From Verrucomicrobiota bacterium (GTDB taxonomy: Bacteria > Verrucomicrobiota > Verrucomicrobiia > Limisphaerales > UBA9464), in assembly GCA_016871615.1 (NCBI GenBank), contig VHCX01000001.1, positions 1-64,000 of the forward strand: a stretch of 64,000 nt of DNA, in the 5' to 3' direction. Position numbers and translations under genes: made by a program. The notes below the pieces were generated by a model, which saw only the letters and a program-made list of their open reading frames with translations, did not search any database and was not told the DNA's origin. Below are positions 33,914-43,375 of the stretch, in pieces (positions within the stretch are counted from its first letter, which is position 1; every line of letters starts with the position of its first letter).

Positions 33914-35290
33914 TCAGATCTGCTCGAAGTAGCGCTGCTTCTCCCAGTCGGTCACCGCATCGCTGAAGGACTGGTGCTCGAGCCGGGCATGGTGGACCGA
34001 GAAGTCGACGACCGCGTCCCCGAAGGCCTCGCGGGCCAACCGCGACCCATGGAACAACTCCGCGGCGGCGATCAGGCTCGATGGCAGGCGCGGCAGCTTC
34101 GGATCGAGGTACGCATTGCCCGTGTAAGGCTCGCCGCAATCGAGCCTCTCATCGATGCCGGCCAAGCCTGCCGCGATCATGGCGGCGAAGGCCAGGTACG
34201 GGTTGGCGTCGGCCCCGGGCATCCGGTTCTCCGGGCGATACCCGTTTCCGTGCCCGACCACCCGGAATCCGGTGGTGCGATTGTCTTGGGCCCAGGCCAT
34301 GCGGGTGGGGGCCCAACTGCCGGCCTGGTAGCGCTTGTAGCTGTTGATCGTCGGTCCGTAGAAGAGGCAGAGCTCCGGCGAGTACTTCATGAGCCCGCCC
34401 AGGAACTGGCGGAACATCGGCGAACTGGCCTTGGCCTTCGGATCCCAGAACAGGTTCCGGCCGCCCCTCCACAGGCTCATGTGGATGTGGCAGGAGTTGC
34501 CCGCCTCGGTCGGCGCGACCTTGGCCATGAAGCTCACGGACTTGCCGTGCTGGGCGGCGATCTCCTTGACCCCCTGCTTGAAGACCACGTGGCGGTCGGC
34601 CATCTCCATCGCCTCGCCGTAGGTGAAGTTGATCTCGTGCTGGCCCCGGCTCCACTCGCCCTTGCTGCTCTCGATGGGCACCCCGGCGGCGGTCAGGCCG
34701 TTGCGGATGGCACGCATCAGGGGCTCGTCGCGGCCCGGCTGCATCAGGTGGTAGTCGATGCGGTAGTCGCTCGAGGGCTTGAGGTTCCGGTACCCGGCCT
34801 CGAAGGCCGCGCCGTAGGTCTGCTCGAAGAGGTAGAACTCGAGCTCGCTGGCGCAGAAGCAGGTGAGGCCCCGTTCCTGGAGCCGGTCCAATTGCCGGCG
34901 CAGCACCGAGCGCGGGGCCTCAGCCACCGGCGCGCCGCTCGCATGCCGGAAATCGCACAGCACCAGCACCGAACCCGGAAGCCACGGCATGGGGCGGAAC
35001 GTGGCCGCATCGGGGACCATCTCGAAGTCGCCGAACCCCGAATCCCAATTGGCCACACCGAACCCGTCGAGCGGGTCCATGTCGAGGTTCACGGTGAGCA
35101 GGTAGCTGCAGCCGTGGGTGCCGTGCGACACCACCGACTCCAGGAAATGGCCCGCGTGGAACCGCTTGCCTACCAACCGTCCGAAGGGATCGGGGATGGC
35201 GACGAGGACCGTGTCGATGGAGCCGGACTTCACCTGCGCCTTGAGCTCTGGGAGGGTCATGGGGATCGGTCGGTTGGGATCGCGGGCCAT
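33914..35290 (-). CDS. Glutamine synthetase-family ligase (gamma-glutamyl-amine synthetase type)
   Basis: A 458-residue ATP-dependent ligase of the glutamine synthetase fold. It has the beta-grasp N-terminus, the ASELEFYLFE catalytic segment, GNSCHIHMSLW and the C-terminal NRTTGFRVVG and ENRMPGADANPYLAFAA motifs. The sequence is of the PuuA/GlnA-like type that joins glutamate to amines rather than true GlnA. It is encoded 3 bp after an aldehyde dehydrogenase gene and ahead of thrB on the other strand, within a cluster that resembles the gamma-glutamyl (Puu) route for polyamine or amino-alcohol breakdown. The amine substrate is unknown. Confidence 0.88.
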   Translation of the reverse strand: MARDPNRPIPMTLPELKAQVKSGSIDTVLVAIPDPFGRLVGKRFHAGHFLESVVSHGTHGCSYLLTVNLDMDPLDGFGVANWDSGFGDFEMVPDAATFRPMPWLPGSVLVLCDFRHASGAPVAEAPRSVLRRQLDRLQERGLTCFCASELEFYLFEQTYGAAFEAGYRNLKPSSDYRIDYHLMQPGRDEPLMRAIRNGLTAAGVPIESSKGEWSRGQHEINFTYGEAMEMADRHVVFKQGVKEIAAQHGKSVSFMAKVAPTEAGNSCHIHMSLWRGGRNLFWDPKAKASSPMFRQFLGGLMKYSPELCLFYGPTINSYKRYQAGSWAPTRMAWAQDNRTTGFRVVGHGNGYRPENRMPGADANPYLAFAAMIAAGLAGIDERLDCGEPYTGNAYLDPKLPRLPSSLIAAAELFHGSRLAREAFGDAVVDFSVHHARLEHQSFSDAVTDWEKQRYFEQI

Positions 35291-35293
35291 TGC

Positions 35294-36721
35294 CTATTCG
35301 GCCACGTAGATGTTCTTCACTTCGCAGTAGCCTTCCATGGCGGCCATGCCCAGGTCGCGACCCAGGCCGCTCTGCTTGAAGCCTCCGAACGGAGCCTCCA
35401 CATGGACGCTGCTGTGGCTGTTGATCGAGAGCACGCCGCTCTGGACCGCACGCGAGACCCGGAGCGCCCGCGAGAGGTTCTGGGTCCACACCGATCCGCT
35501 GAGTCCGTAGGGCGAGGCGTTCACGTCGCGCAGCATGGCCGCCTCGTCGTCGAAGGGCACGATCGCGGCCACCGGACCGAAGATCTCCTCGCGCCAGCAG
35601 CGGTGATCCGGGGCGACGCCCGTGAGGATCGTGGGTTCGAGGTAGAACCCCGCCGAGGGCAGGCGACCGCCGCCGCACACCACCGTGCTCCCGTTGCGCC
35701 GGGCATCGGCCAGGTAGTCTTCGACCACCTGACGCTGGGCCGCCGAAACCATGGGCCCCAGCTGGGTGGCCTCGTTGGACGGATCGCCGACCACCAGCTT
35801 CCGGGTGGCCGCCGCGAAGCGCTCGACGAACTTCTCGAACACGGGCCGCTCGACGTAGACACGGCTGCGGGCGCAGCAATCCTGACCCGTGTTGGCGAAG
35901 ACCGACATCGGAGACGCATCGGCGGCCTTCTCCCAGTCGGCGTCGGCGAAGACGATGTTGGGAGACTTTCCACCCAGCTCGAGCGACACCCGCGTCAGGT
36001 TGCGGCCGGCCAGTTCCATGATCCGACGCCCCACCTCGGTCGAACCGGTGAACGACACCTTGCGGACCAGCGGGTGGGTGACCAGCGCATCGCCCAGCGT
36101 GCCGCCGGGGCCGGTGATCACCTGCAGGATGCCGGCCGGCAATCCGGCCGCGTGGGCCAGCTCGCCCAGCTTCAGCGCGGTGAGCGGCGAGATCGAGGCG
36201 GGCTTGAGCAGCACGGCATTCCCCGCCGCCAAGGCCGGCGCCACCTTCCAGCAGGCGATGGCGAACGGGAAGTTCCACGGGACGATGGCGGAGACGACAC
36301 CCATCGGCTGGCGCAGGGTGAAGTCGAGCCCGCCGCGGGCCACCGGGATGGTCTGGCCGAAGAAGCGGCCGATGCCGCCGGCGTAGTACTCGAAGACCCG
36401 GGCCCCGAGGGCGACCTCGTCGCGGGCGTCGGCCAGCGGCTTGCCCACGTGCATCACCTCGAGGCGGGCCAATTCCTCGGAGTTCTCGCGGATGACGGCG
36501 GCGATCTTGAAGAGCACCGCGGCGCGCTTGCCCGGGGCCAGGTCGCGCCATCCGTCCTCGAAGGCCCGATGGGCCGAGGTCGCGGCGGCATCGACTTCCT
36601 TCACGGTGGCCGCGTCGATCTCGGCGAACACCTCGGCGGTGGCGGGATTGACCAGTCGGGTCTTCGGCCTTCCGTCCACGCCGGTGTAGCGACCGTCCAG
36701 GAACAATTGGTGGGGAATCAT
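35294..36721 (-). CDS. Aldehyde dehydrogenase (NAD(P)+-dependent)
   Basis: A 475-residue ALDH superfamily enzyme. It has the NAD-binding PWNFPFAIACWKVAPALAAG, the catalytic glutamate segment SLELGGKSPNIV, the catalytic cysteine in NTGQDCCARSRVYV, and the C-terminal PFGGFKQSGLGRDLG. It is likely to oxidise the gamma-glutamyl-aminoaldehyde of the neighbouring ligase pathway (PuuC-like role), which is inference from context. It starts at ATG MIPHQLFL and is 57 bp downstream of the Fe-alcohol dehydrogenase gene. Confidence 0.92.
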   Translation of the reverse strand: MIPHQLFLDGRYTGVDGRPKTRLVNPATAEVFAEIDAATVKEVDAAATSAHRAFEDGWRDLAPGKRAAVLFKIAAVIRENSEELARLEVMHVGKPLADARDEVALGARVFEYYAGGIGRFFGQTIPVARGGLDFTLRQPMGVVSAIVPWNFPFAIACWKVAPALAAGNAVLLKPASISPLTALKLGELAHAAGLPAGILQVITGPGGTLGDALVTHPLVRKVSFTGSTEVGRRIMELAGRNLTRVSLELGGKSPNIVFADADWEKAADASPMSVFANTGQDCCARSRVYVERPVFEKFVERFAAATRKLVVGDPSNEATQLGPMVSAAQRQVVEDYLADARRNGSTVVCGGGRLPSAGFYLEPTILTGVAPDHRCWREEIFGPVAAIVPFDDEAAMLRDVNASPYGLSGSVWTQNLSRALRVSRAVQSGVLSINSHSSVHVEAPFGGFKQSGLGRDLGMAAMEGYCEVKNIYVAE

Positions 36722-36778
36722 GGGGAGAGCGTTGGGAATGAGGGTGGAATCGGGGGGCGTCGGATGACCTGCGCCCGT

Positions 36779-37933
36779 TCAGAGCACCGCCAGGTAGAGG
36801 GCCCGGAGGTCGGTGGCGGTGACCGGCACGGCATTGGTGCGGTGACACGGGTCGTCCCAGGCCTGGGCCACGAGCGCATCGAGGTGCTCTGGCTTCACGC
36901 CGCACTGCGAGAGTTTCTTGTCGAGTCCCAGATCCTTCAGGAACGACTCCACGAAGGCGATCGTCACCCGGTCGGCCTCGGCGTCGGACAGGGAAACCAC
37001 CCCGAGGCCGGCGGCCTGTCCCACGCGTCGGTACAGCCCGGGCCGACGCGCGCTGCAGAATCGCATGCTCGCCACGAGGCACAAGGCGTTGGCCAGACCG
37101 TGGTGCATCCCGCAGATGGACGACAGCGGATGGGCCAGCGAGTGGACCACGCCGAGGTCTTTCTGGAAGGCCACCGCGCCCATCGCCGCCGCCACCAGCA
37201 TGTGGCCGCGCGCCTCGAGATCTTGGCCGTTGCGGTAGGCCTTCGGCAGGGCTTCGAAGATCAGCCGGATGCCCTCGAGCGCGATGCCATCGCACATCGG
37301 GTGGAACGACGGGCACGTGAAGCTCTCGATGCAATGCGTGAGCGCATCGGCCCCGGTCGCCGCCGTCAGGTGCGGAGGCAGGCCCACCGTGAGAGCGGGA
37401 TCGAGGAGGACCAGCTTGGCCAGCATTTCGGGATGGAAGAGCACCGCCTTGCGATGCGTGGCGTCGAGGGTGATCACCGAGCTGCGTCCCACCTCGCTGC
37501 CGGTGCCCGCCGTCGTGGGGATGGCCACCAGCGGCAGCAGCCCGCTCCAATCGGACTCGTCGTAGAACTTCGCGAGGTCGTAGCCCGGGCGGCGCACCAG
37601 CAGGCGGGCGGCCTTGCCCGCATCGAGCGGACTTCCGCCACCGATGGCGATCACACCGTCGCACGGGTGGTCGCGGAGCGCGGCGGCGGCCTGGCGGACA
37701 TCCTCCTCGATCGGATTCGGATGGACCCCGTCAAAGACGAACCAGGAGCGCCCCTGCTCGGCGGTACCCAGCACGGCCGCGAGTTGGGCGAATGCGGGGG
37801 TCTTCACGAGGCCTCCATCGGTCACCACCAGCGGACGGCGGACGCCCAGCTTGGCCAGGGCCGCGGGCAGTTCGGACAGCGCTCCGGTGCCGTAGAGGGT
37901 TCGGGTGGGGAAGGAGAAGGACGTCAGGCTCAT
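36779..37933 (-). CDS. Iron-containing alcohol dehydrogenase
   Basis: A 384-residue group III (Fe-ADH) dehydrogenase. GGGSPLDAGKAA binds the dinucleotide and the metal-binding region includes SLAHPLSSICGMHHGLANAL, with the histidines appropriately spaced. It may convert an alcohol group of the amine substrate (amino alcohol) to the aldehyde used by the adjacent dehydrogenase. In the classical Puu route an amine oxidase does this step, so its presence instead of an oxidase is notable. Confidence 0.93.
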   Translation of the reverse strand: MSLTSFSFPTRTLYGTGALSELPAALAKLGVRRPLVVTDGGLVKTPAFAQLAAVLGTAEQGRSWFVFDGVHPNPIEEDVRQAAAALRDHPCDGVIAIGGGSPLDAGKAARLLVRRPGYDLAKFYDESDWSGLLPLVAIPTTAGTGSEVGRSSVITLDATHRKAVLFHPEMLAKLVLLDPALTVGLPPHLTAATGADALTHCIESFTCPSFHPMCDGIALEGIRLIFEALPKAYRNGQDLEARGHMLVAAAMGAVAFQKDLGVVHSLAHPLSSICGMHHGLANALCLVASMRFCSARRPGLYRRVGQAAGLGVVSLSDAEADRVTIAFVESFLKDLGLDKKLSQCGVKPEHLDALVAQAWDDPCHRTNAVPVTATDLRALYLAVL

Positions 37934-37993
37934 GGGGAGATGGGGGTGAGAAGGTGGGGCTGGTGGGTGCGATCAGGTCGGTGGGTCCGAGGG

Positions 37994-38737
37994 TCATCCC
38001 CGGACGAAATGCTTCAGGAAATTGTGGAGGATGCGGGGGCCGGACGGAGCGGGCTTGAGGTGGTCGAGCACCGAGTCCAGGTCGAAGCGGACCCGAGGGC
38101 GCCAGAGTTCACGGCGCGGGTTCCAGATCAAGCGGAGCGAGTCCGGATCGGTCTCCGGGTGGAATTGCACCCCGTGGAGCAGGCCTGTCGAATCCTGGAT
38201 TCCCTGATTGGCCGCGAAGGTTCCCGCCACCGTATGGAGCACACCGGGCGGGAGGTCCGAGACGACATCCGAGTGGCTCGACAGCACGTCGAAGTGGTCC
38301 GGCAGACCGTCAAAGAGCCGGGAAGCGCGGCCGGCCGGGGTCAGCGTCACGGCCGTGTTGCCCAATTCGAGCCCCTCGGGATGAGGTGCCACGCGGGCCC
38401 CGAGCACCCGGCCCATCAACTGGTGCCCGTAGCAGACACCGAGCACGGGAACCCCGGCATCGCGGCATCGGAGGATCCATTGGCCCAACTGGAGATTCAC
38501 CGAATCCTCGGTCCACGCATCGCGCGGGGAACCGCTGAGAATCACCCCGTCCCACGTCCCCGGAGAGTGGGCGGCGTTGATGTCGGTCTCGACGCCCACC
38601 CGCGTCCACTCGACCGGCAACGACGGCGGAGTCCATCGGCGGAACCATCCGCACACATCCCGGCGTGGATCGGGCTCCAAGCCGTGCGGCCAGATCACCG
38701 AATCCACCAACAACACCCGCTTGGTCGCCCTCGACAT
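37994..38737 (-). CDS. Class I glutamine amidotransferase
   Basis: A 247-residue GATase1 hydrolase with nucleophile motif GVCYGHQLMG (Cys in GVCYGH) and the His-Glu pair in GVQFHPETD, plus an oxyanion strand near the N-terminus (VILSGSPRDAW). It is not fused to a synthetase. In the cluster it could hydrolyse the gamma-glutamyl bond at the end of the pathway (PuuD-like role), although its sequence is more like stand-alone GMP-synthase-type amidotransferases. It is the most upstream gene of the four and therefore probably first in the transcript. Confidence 0.85.
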   Translation of the reverse strand: MSRATKRVLLVDSVIWPHGLEPDPRRDVCGWFRRWTPPSLPVEWTRVGVETDINAAHSPGTWDGVILSGSPRDAWTEDSVNLQLGQWILRCRDAGVPVLGVCYGHQLMGRVLGARVAPHPEGLELGNTAVTLTPAGRASRLFDGLPDHFDVLSSHSDVVSDLPPGVLHTVAGTFAANQGIQDSTGLLHGVQFHPETDPDSLRLIWNPRRELWRPRVRFDLDSVLDHLKPAPSGPRILHNFLKHFVRG

Positions 38738-38990
38738 CGTTGCCGCAGAGCAAACGGCAGCCCCTTGGTCGCTGGCCAGTCGATTCTCGGATCGAGGGAA
38801 CCGCCCTCACCCAAACCAGAGACCCCGCGGGGCACTCGGAGCGGGTCGATGGTCGACGTCGAAGGCCCCCACGGCAAGAACCGCCGATCATGGGAGCGAT
38901 GCGGCACTTATCGAGATGATTCAGCAAGGCTCCTTCCCGCAACCGTGTCCAGATCGAGGCCCCTGAAGCGCCGTTCGCCGCCCATGGAAC

Positions 38991-39992
38991 CTATCCGATC
39001 GCCCGGACCCTCAGATCCCGGAGGCTCGCCAGATGGTTCCAGGGCGCCCCCCGGATCGGCCGGGCCCCGTCTCGACGTCGTGGGCCGAACATGGAGCGGT
39101 AGCGCTCGAACATCTCGTTCACGAAGGCCCGGGAACCCAGGATCACCCCATCCGTCAGGTGCCGCACCCGCAACCGCAGGATTTCAGCCTCGCTCAATTG
39201 CCCTCCCTCGCAGAGCACCTTGCGGATCTCCTCCCGGTCCAACGCCCGCTTGGCGCTGTGGCCGGCAATCCCCCCCTGCAGGAACATCGCCTCCCGGTAT
39301 CGTGCGGCGGCACCGCGCCAGGTGTCCTCGGCAAACACCCCCATCAACCCCTGTTGGAGGGCCTTGTTTCCGGCCAATGCCGCCGAGTACCCGCAGAACC
39401 GGTAATCCTTGGGATCGGACACCAACCCGGCCCGCACCGGATTCAGGTCGATGTAGGCAGCCACCGTGCGCAGAGCCTGTTGGGAATCCTCCACCAGAAC
39501 GCTCTTGAACCGCTCGGCCCACAGCGTTCCGAAGCGGTCGTGGCGCCGGTTGTACCATCGACTGAACCGCTGCTTGAACTCCTTCATGAAGACGGACACA
39601 TCACCCATCCGCCCCAAAAGTGTCTCTCGGACGTGCGCCGGCATGCATCCCGACGCCCGAATCCCCTCCTCCGCCACGACCACCAGGCACCCCTGCCGCC
39701 CGTAAAACTCGCGTGCCCGTCGCAGCAACTCCGCATCCGTCAGCGGCACCGCCGGCGGAACCCTCACCAGCACGTGGAAGTGGTTCCCCATCATGCAGTA
39801 TGTGATCACCTCCAGCCCACAGAACCTTGACAAACCTCCCAGCAATCCCGCCAACCGTGCCTTGCACACGTCATCCAGCAGCAACTGCCCCCCGACCGTC
39901 CGGGAAATGCAATGGTACACCGCCCCCTCCGAGCCCCCTCGCTTGATCCTCGCCAACCTCACCCCACCACCATCCACCCCACACACGACCAT
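38991..39992 (-). CDS. REP-associated tyrosine (Y1) transposase, IS200-like
   Basis: A 333-residue single-strand transposase of the RAYT/TnpA_REP group. HUH histidines are in MMGNHFHVL (H71, H73), and a catalytic tyrosine is plausible at Y147 in QRFSRWYNRRHDRFG. AYIDLNPVRAG is a family hallmark. Such proteins are usually domesticated and associated with REP palindromes rather than with classical IS ends. I find no inverted or REP-like repeats immediately beside it, nor passenger genes. The C-terminal ~90 residues (EEIRKVL, RVRHLTDG) look like an additional DNA-binding tail. Confidence 0.9.
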   Translation of the reverse strand: MVVCGVDGGGVRLARIKRGGSEGAVYHCISRTVGGQLLLDDVCKARLAGLLGGLSRFCGLEVITYCMMGNHFHVLVRVPPAVPLTDAELLRRAREFYGRQGCLVVVAEEGIRASGCMPAHVRETLLGRMGDVSVFMKEFKQRFSRWYNRRHDRFGTLWAERFKSVLVEDSQQALRTVAAYIDLNPVRAGLVSDPKDYRFCGYSAALAGNKALQQGLMGVFAEDTWRGAAARYREAMFLQGGIAGHSAKRALDREEIRKVLCEGGQLSEAEILRLRVRHLTDGVILGSRAFVNEMFERYRSMFGPRRRDGARPIRGAPWNHLASLRDLRVRAIG

Positions 39993-40047
39993 GTCAACAC
40001 TTTAAACCTGTCACTTTATGTTGGAAGTTGACGGGGGGTGGGGATTT

Positions 40048-40053
40048 GGGAGG
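40048..40053 (+). promoter_or_regulatory. Shine-Dalgarno site for the beta-propeller gene
   Basis: GGGAGG lies 9 bp before the ATG at 40063 and decides that start over an in-frame ATG at 40018. It is unusual in this window, where most genes have no such motif. Confidence 0.7.
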
Positions 40054-40062
40054 TTGTTAGGA

Positions 40063-41298
40063 ATGAATACGGGGCGCTGCGCGGTGGTTTTGGGGGTGGT
40101 TCTGATGCTCTCGGTGAGGGGGGCGGATTGGAGCCAATGGCGAGGGGAGGGACGAAAGGATCATTCGCCGGACAAGGGGCTTCCGAACCAGTGGCCCGGG
40201 GGAGGACCCAGGGCGGCATGGGTCTACGAGAACGCCGGTCTCGGATATGCGGGATACTCCATCGCAAAGGGCAGGCTGTTCACGATGGGCCTGCGCGAGG
40301 GGCAGGAGTTCCTGATCGCGGTGGACACGGCCAACGGAAAGGAGGCCTGGAACACGCCCGCCGGTCCGAAATACCCCAACGGGTGGGGCGATGGGCCGCG
40401 GATGACGCCGACGGTCGACGGTGACCGGGTCTTCGCGATCGGGGGCCAGGGGTTGATGGTGTGCGTCAACGCGAAGGATGGCCGCCAGATGTGGTCGAAA
40501 CATCTCGTGGACGACCTCGGTGGCAAGTTGCAGGACTGGGGCTACACCGAATCCCCTCTGGTGGCGGGCGATTTGGTGATCTGCACCCCGGGTGGGCCGA
40601 AGGGAACCGTCGCAGCGCTCGACAAGGCGACCGGCGAGGTCCGCTGGCGAACAACCGATCTGACCGACAAGGCCCAGTACGCCTCACCCATCCTGATCCA
40701 CCACGCGGGGCAGGACCAGGTGGTGCAGTTGGTCATGAACCGCTTCTTCGGGGTCTCGCCGAAGGACGGCAAGGTGCTGTGGAAGAAGGACTTCCCCGGC
40801 CGCGTGGCGGTCATTCCGACCCCGATCTTCGAGGACGGAATCGTCTACGTGACCGCCGGCTATGGGGTGGGCTGCGAGGCGATCCGACTGGGCGCAGGAA
40901 ACTCGGTGGAACCGCTCTACTCCAACAAGGTCATGAAGAACCACCACGGCGGCGTGATCTGCGTGGACGGCTACCTCTACGGCCACTCCGATGGCGCGGG
41001 CTGGGTCTGTCAGGACCTCAAGACGGGCAAGGAAATCTGGGCGCACAAGGGCTTCGGCAAGGGGGCCGTGACCTACGCCGACGGGAAGTTGATCTGCCTC
41101 GATGAACGTTCGGGCGACGTCGCGATGGTGGAGGCCAGCACCCAGGGATGGAAGGAACTGAGCCGCTTCAAGCTGACGCCGCTAAGTTCCAGGCGCAGTT
41201 CCCAAGGCGGCATCTGGCCGCATCCGGTGGTGGTCGGAGGCCGGCTTTACCTGCGCGACCAGGAGTATCTGCATTGCTTCGATCTGCGGGCGAAGTGA
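40063..41298 (+). CDS. Exported PQQ-like beta-propeller protein
   Basis: A 411-residue protein with a signal peptide (residues ~1-22, MNTGRCAVVLGVVLMLSVRG). It then has repeated quinoprotein-type blades, with an AVDTANGKEAWNT-like tryptophan-docking motif in several repeats (VNAKDGRQMWSKH, ALDKATGEVRWRT, LKTGKEIWAHKG). Such proteins are common as secreted dehydrogenase-like or scaffold proteins in this phylum; the calcium/PQQ-binding residues cannot be judged here. The start is the ATG after a good Shine-Dalgarno site. It is upstream of a long intergenic region and has no operon partner. Confidence 0.85.
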   Translation: MNTGRCAVVLGVVLMLSVRGADWSQWRGEGRKDHSPDKGLPNQWPGGGPRAAWVYENAGLGYAGYSIAKGRLFTMGLREGQEFLIAVDTANGKEAWNTPAGPKYPNGWGDGPRMTPTVDGDRVFAIGGQGLMVCVNAKDGRQMWSKHLVDDLGGKLQDWGYTESPLVAGDLVICTPGGPKGTVAALDKATGEVRWRTTDLTDKAQYASPILIHHAGQDQVVQLVMNRFFGVSPKDGKVLWKKDFPGRVAVIPTPIFEDGIVYVTAGYGVGCEAIRLGAGNSVEPLYSNKVMKNHHGGVICVDGYLYGHSDGAGWVCQDLKTGKEIWAHKGFGKGAVTYADGKLICLDERSGDVAMVEASTQGWKELSRFKLTPLSSRRSSQGGIWPHPVVVGGRLYLRDQEYLHCFDLRAK

Positions 41299-41667
41299 CC
41301 CGGGGCCAACCATGGGTCCTCCACGGGCCCGTCGCCCCAGGATTCCAGGTCCGCATCCCGCGCGGCGGCGACGGCGTCGGCGACGGCATGAGAACCGACT
41401 GAACCTGCCGGTTTGAAAATCACCTTCTCCAGAAATCAGTCGAGGCACCGATCCCACCCGGGCTGATTGGGTGTCGAAGCGATTCCCGATCAAGCCGCTT
41501 GGGCCTTGAACGCTCGCAGCCTCCATTGAAAGAAGGAAGAAAGGCTGGCGCTCGCTTCCGAAGAAGACACTCCCAGAAACCTGACAAAACGGTGGTTTTC
41601 AAACCGGCAACGTTCCGTGGGTTTCGTAACAGTGGTGAGACGACGGCGTCTGTCGCTGCCCTGCCCT
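41299..41667. other. Convergent intergenic region
   Basis: About 370 bp between the beta-propeller and FkbM genes, which converge here. The sequence around 41410-41640 is less GC-rich and more purine-biased than its surroundings. It contains no recognisable gene or element. Confidence 0.4.
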
Positions 41668-42501
41668 TCAATCGCGACGGGCGTGGAGGTCGCACCAGAA
41701 CTCCCGTCCGTGCGCGGTCCAATGACGGTGGTGCCGCCGCCAGAGGTCCTTGACCGACTCGGCCGAGGCCCACTCACCGGTGAGGTTGGGCCCGAAATCG
41801 CCGGAGGATCCGATGGGGAAATCCCGCCCCGGGAACCGCCGCGAACGCCGACCCAAGGCACGAATCCTCCGGTAACCCACAAGCTTGCGAAGCAGGCGGA
41901 ACGGCCAGGCACGATGCGCCGTCAGGATCCGGGGCAGTTGCGGCAACCAGCCCAGTGGGCCCTCCCAAGGACCGATCGGCAGCAGGGAACTCTGCTCCAC
42001 CAGCATGAAGCGTCGATACCCGAGGGCCTCGCAGGCATCCACGAGGGCGACATCGGACACCTCGACCGACAGGAAATCCGGCAGCCCCACCTCCCGCAGG
42101 CCATCCAGGCAGAAGTGGTCGGCGCTCTCGATGTCCACCTTGAGGTAGTGGGGCACACCATGCCGGCGCAGCAGGTCCGCGAACCGGACCGCCGGCACGG
42201 TGACCTTGCGGTGACGATGCCCCCCCCTCGCCGCGCTGGCGACGTCCAGGGCACTCCATTCCGGGTGATCCTCATTGATCCAGAACTCCACCTCCCCAGG
42301 TTCACCGGCCACCGCGACATTCAAGATGGTGAGGCGGCCCGACTGGACGGCCCCCGCAAACCGCCCGGCCACCTGCTGGCACAGGGCCTCGTTCGCCTCG
42401 ATCGCCACGACCCGGAAGCCGCACTCGAGGTAGAACCCCGTGTCGTCCCCGTTGTTCATCCCCACGTCGAAGACGAGATCGGATTGGGCCGCGGAATTCA
42501 T
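41668..42501 (-). CDS. FkbM-family SAM-dependent methyltransferase
   Basis: A 277-residue class I methyltransferase. The SAM-binding loop is FDVGMNNGDDTGFYLECG, with acidic residue E35 in AIEANE. The FkbM feature KVDIESADHFCLDGLR is present. Such enzymes O-methylate sugars, glycans or secondary metabolites. No glycosyltransferase cluster is near. The start at MNSAAQSDL is selected because the conserved domain begins immediately after it. It is divergent from the nitroreductase across about 220 bp. Confidence 0.85.
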   Translation of the reverse strand: MNSAAQSDLVFDVGMNNGDDTGFYLECGFRVVAIEANEALCQQVAGRFAGAVQSGRLTILNVAVAGEPGEVEFWINEDHPEWSALDVASAARGGHRHRKVTVPAVRFADLLRRHGVPHYLKVDIESADHFCLDGLREVGLPDFLSVEVSDVALVDACEALGYRRFMLVEQSSLLPIGPWEGPLGWLPQLPRILTAHRAWPFRLLRKLVGYRRIRALGRRSRRFPGRDFPIGSSGDFGPNLTGEWASAESVKDLWRRHHRHWTAHGREFWCDLHARRD

Positions 42502-42724
42502 CCCCGCGAGGATAACGGTCACGCCGGGCGGCGGACAGGTTTTTGAGGTTCTTGAGGCGCGACAAGGAGGGCACTGAGGGGGCCCGAGAGGAGGAATCTG
42601 ACAGGACACCCTAGACATGGCTTCTGGAAATCCCGCACGGCAACCTGCCCTTCACGGGAAGACACCGCGGGGCAACGCCCCGGTTGCGGGCCCTCCCGGG
42701 CCGGCTAGTCTCGTGGCCTTGGAT

Positions 42725-43375
42725 ATGAACAAACTGTCCCCTGCAACCTTGCTCGAGGCCCTCCACTGGCGCTACGCCACCAAGAAATTCGATGCCGCGG
42801 CCAAGATCGGCCCGGAACTCTGGGAGGCGCTCGAGTCGGCCCTCGTGCTCTCCCCCTCCAGTTTCGGGCTCCAGCCCTGGAAGTTCATCGTGGTCACCAA
42901 CCCCCTGACCAAGGCCGGACTCGTCGCGCACTCCTGGGGCCAATCCCAACCGGCCGACTGCTCACACCTGGTGGTCTTTGCCCTGAAGATCGGCCTGAAC
43001 GAGGCCCACGTCGACCACTTCCTGGAGCGCCAGGTGGAGGTCCGCGGAGGAAGCCTCGAGTCGCTCGGCGGCTACCGGAACCTCATGGTTGGCGGTCTCC
43101 AGAAGGCCGGCGACGCGGGCCATCTCGACACGTGGCAGACCCATCAGGTGTACATCGCCCTGGGCCAGTTCATGACGGCGGCGGCGTTGCTGGGTGTCGA
43201 CACCTGTCCCATGGAGGGCATCGTCCCGGCCGAGTACGACAAGGCCCTGGACCTCGTTGGCTCGGGCTACCGCACGGTGGTCGCCTGCGCCGCGGGCTAT
43301 CGATCTGCCGAGGACAAGTATGCCTCGCTCAAGAAGGTTCGCTTCCCCGCCTCCGAGGTGGTGAAGCACGTCTGA
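42725..43375 (+). CDS. Nitroreductase-family NAD(P)H-dependent oxidoreductase
   Basis: A 216-residue flavoprotein of the NfsB-like group. The FMN-binding RYATKKFDAAAKI near the N-terminus, SPSSFGLQPWKF, and the second FMN segment with DTCPMEGI are all present. The protein is probably a homodimer reducing quinones, nitro compounds or flavins; the physiological substrate is unknown. It starts at ATG 42725 without a Shine-Dalgarno motif. No operon partner follows. Confidence 0.9.
   Translation: MNKLSPATLLEALHWRYATKKFDAAAKIGPELWEALESALVLSPSSFGLQPWKFIVVTNPLTKAGLVAHSWGQSQPADCSHLVVFALKIGLNEAHVDHFLERQVEVRGGSLESLGGYRNLMVGGLQKAGDAGHLDTWQTHQVYIALGQFMTAAALLGVDTCPMEGIVPAEYDKALDLVGSGYRTVVACAAGYRSAEDKYASLKKVRFPASEVVKHV

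Noticed and set aside
33974-39508. Plus-strand open frame of more than 1800 codons
   Set aside because: It is antisense to the glutamine-synthetase-like, ALDH, ADH, GATase and transposase genes; its length is a codon-bias artefact of high GC.
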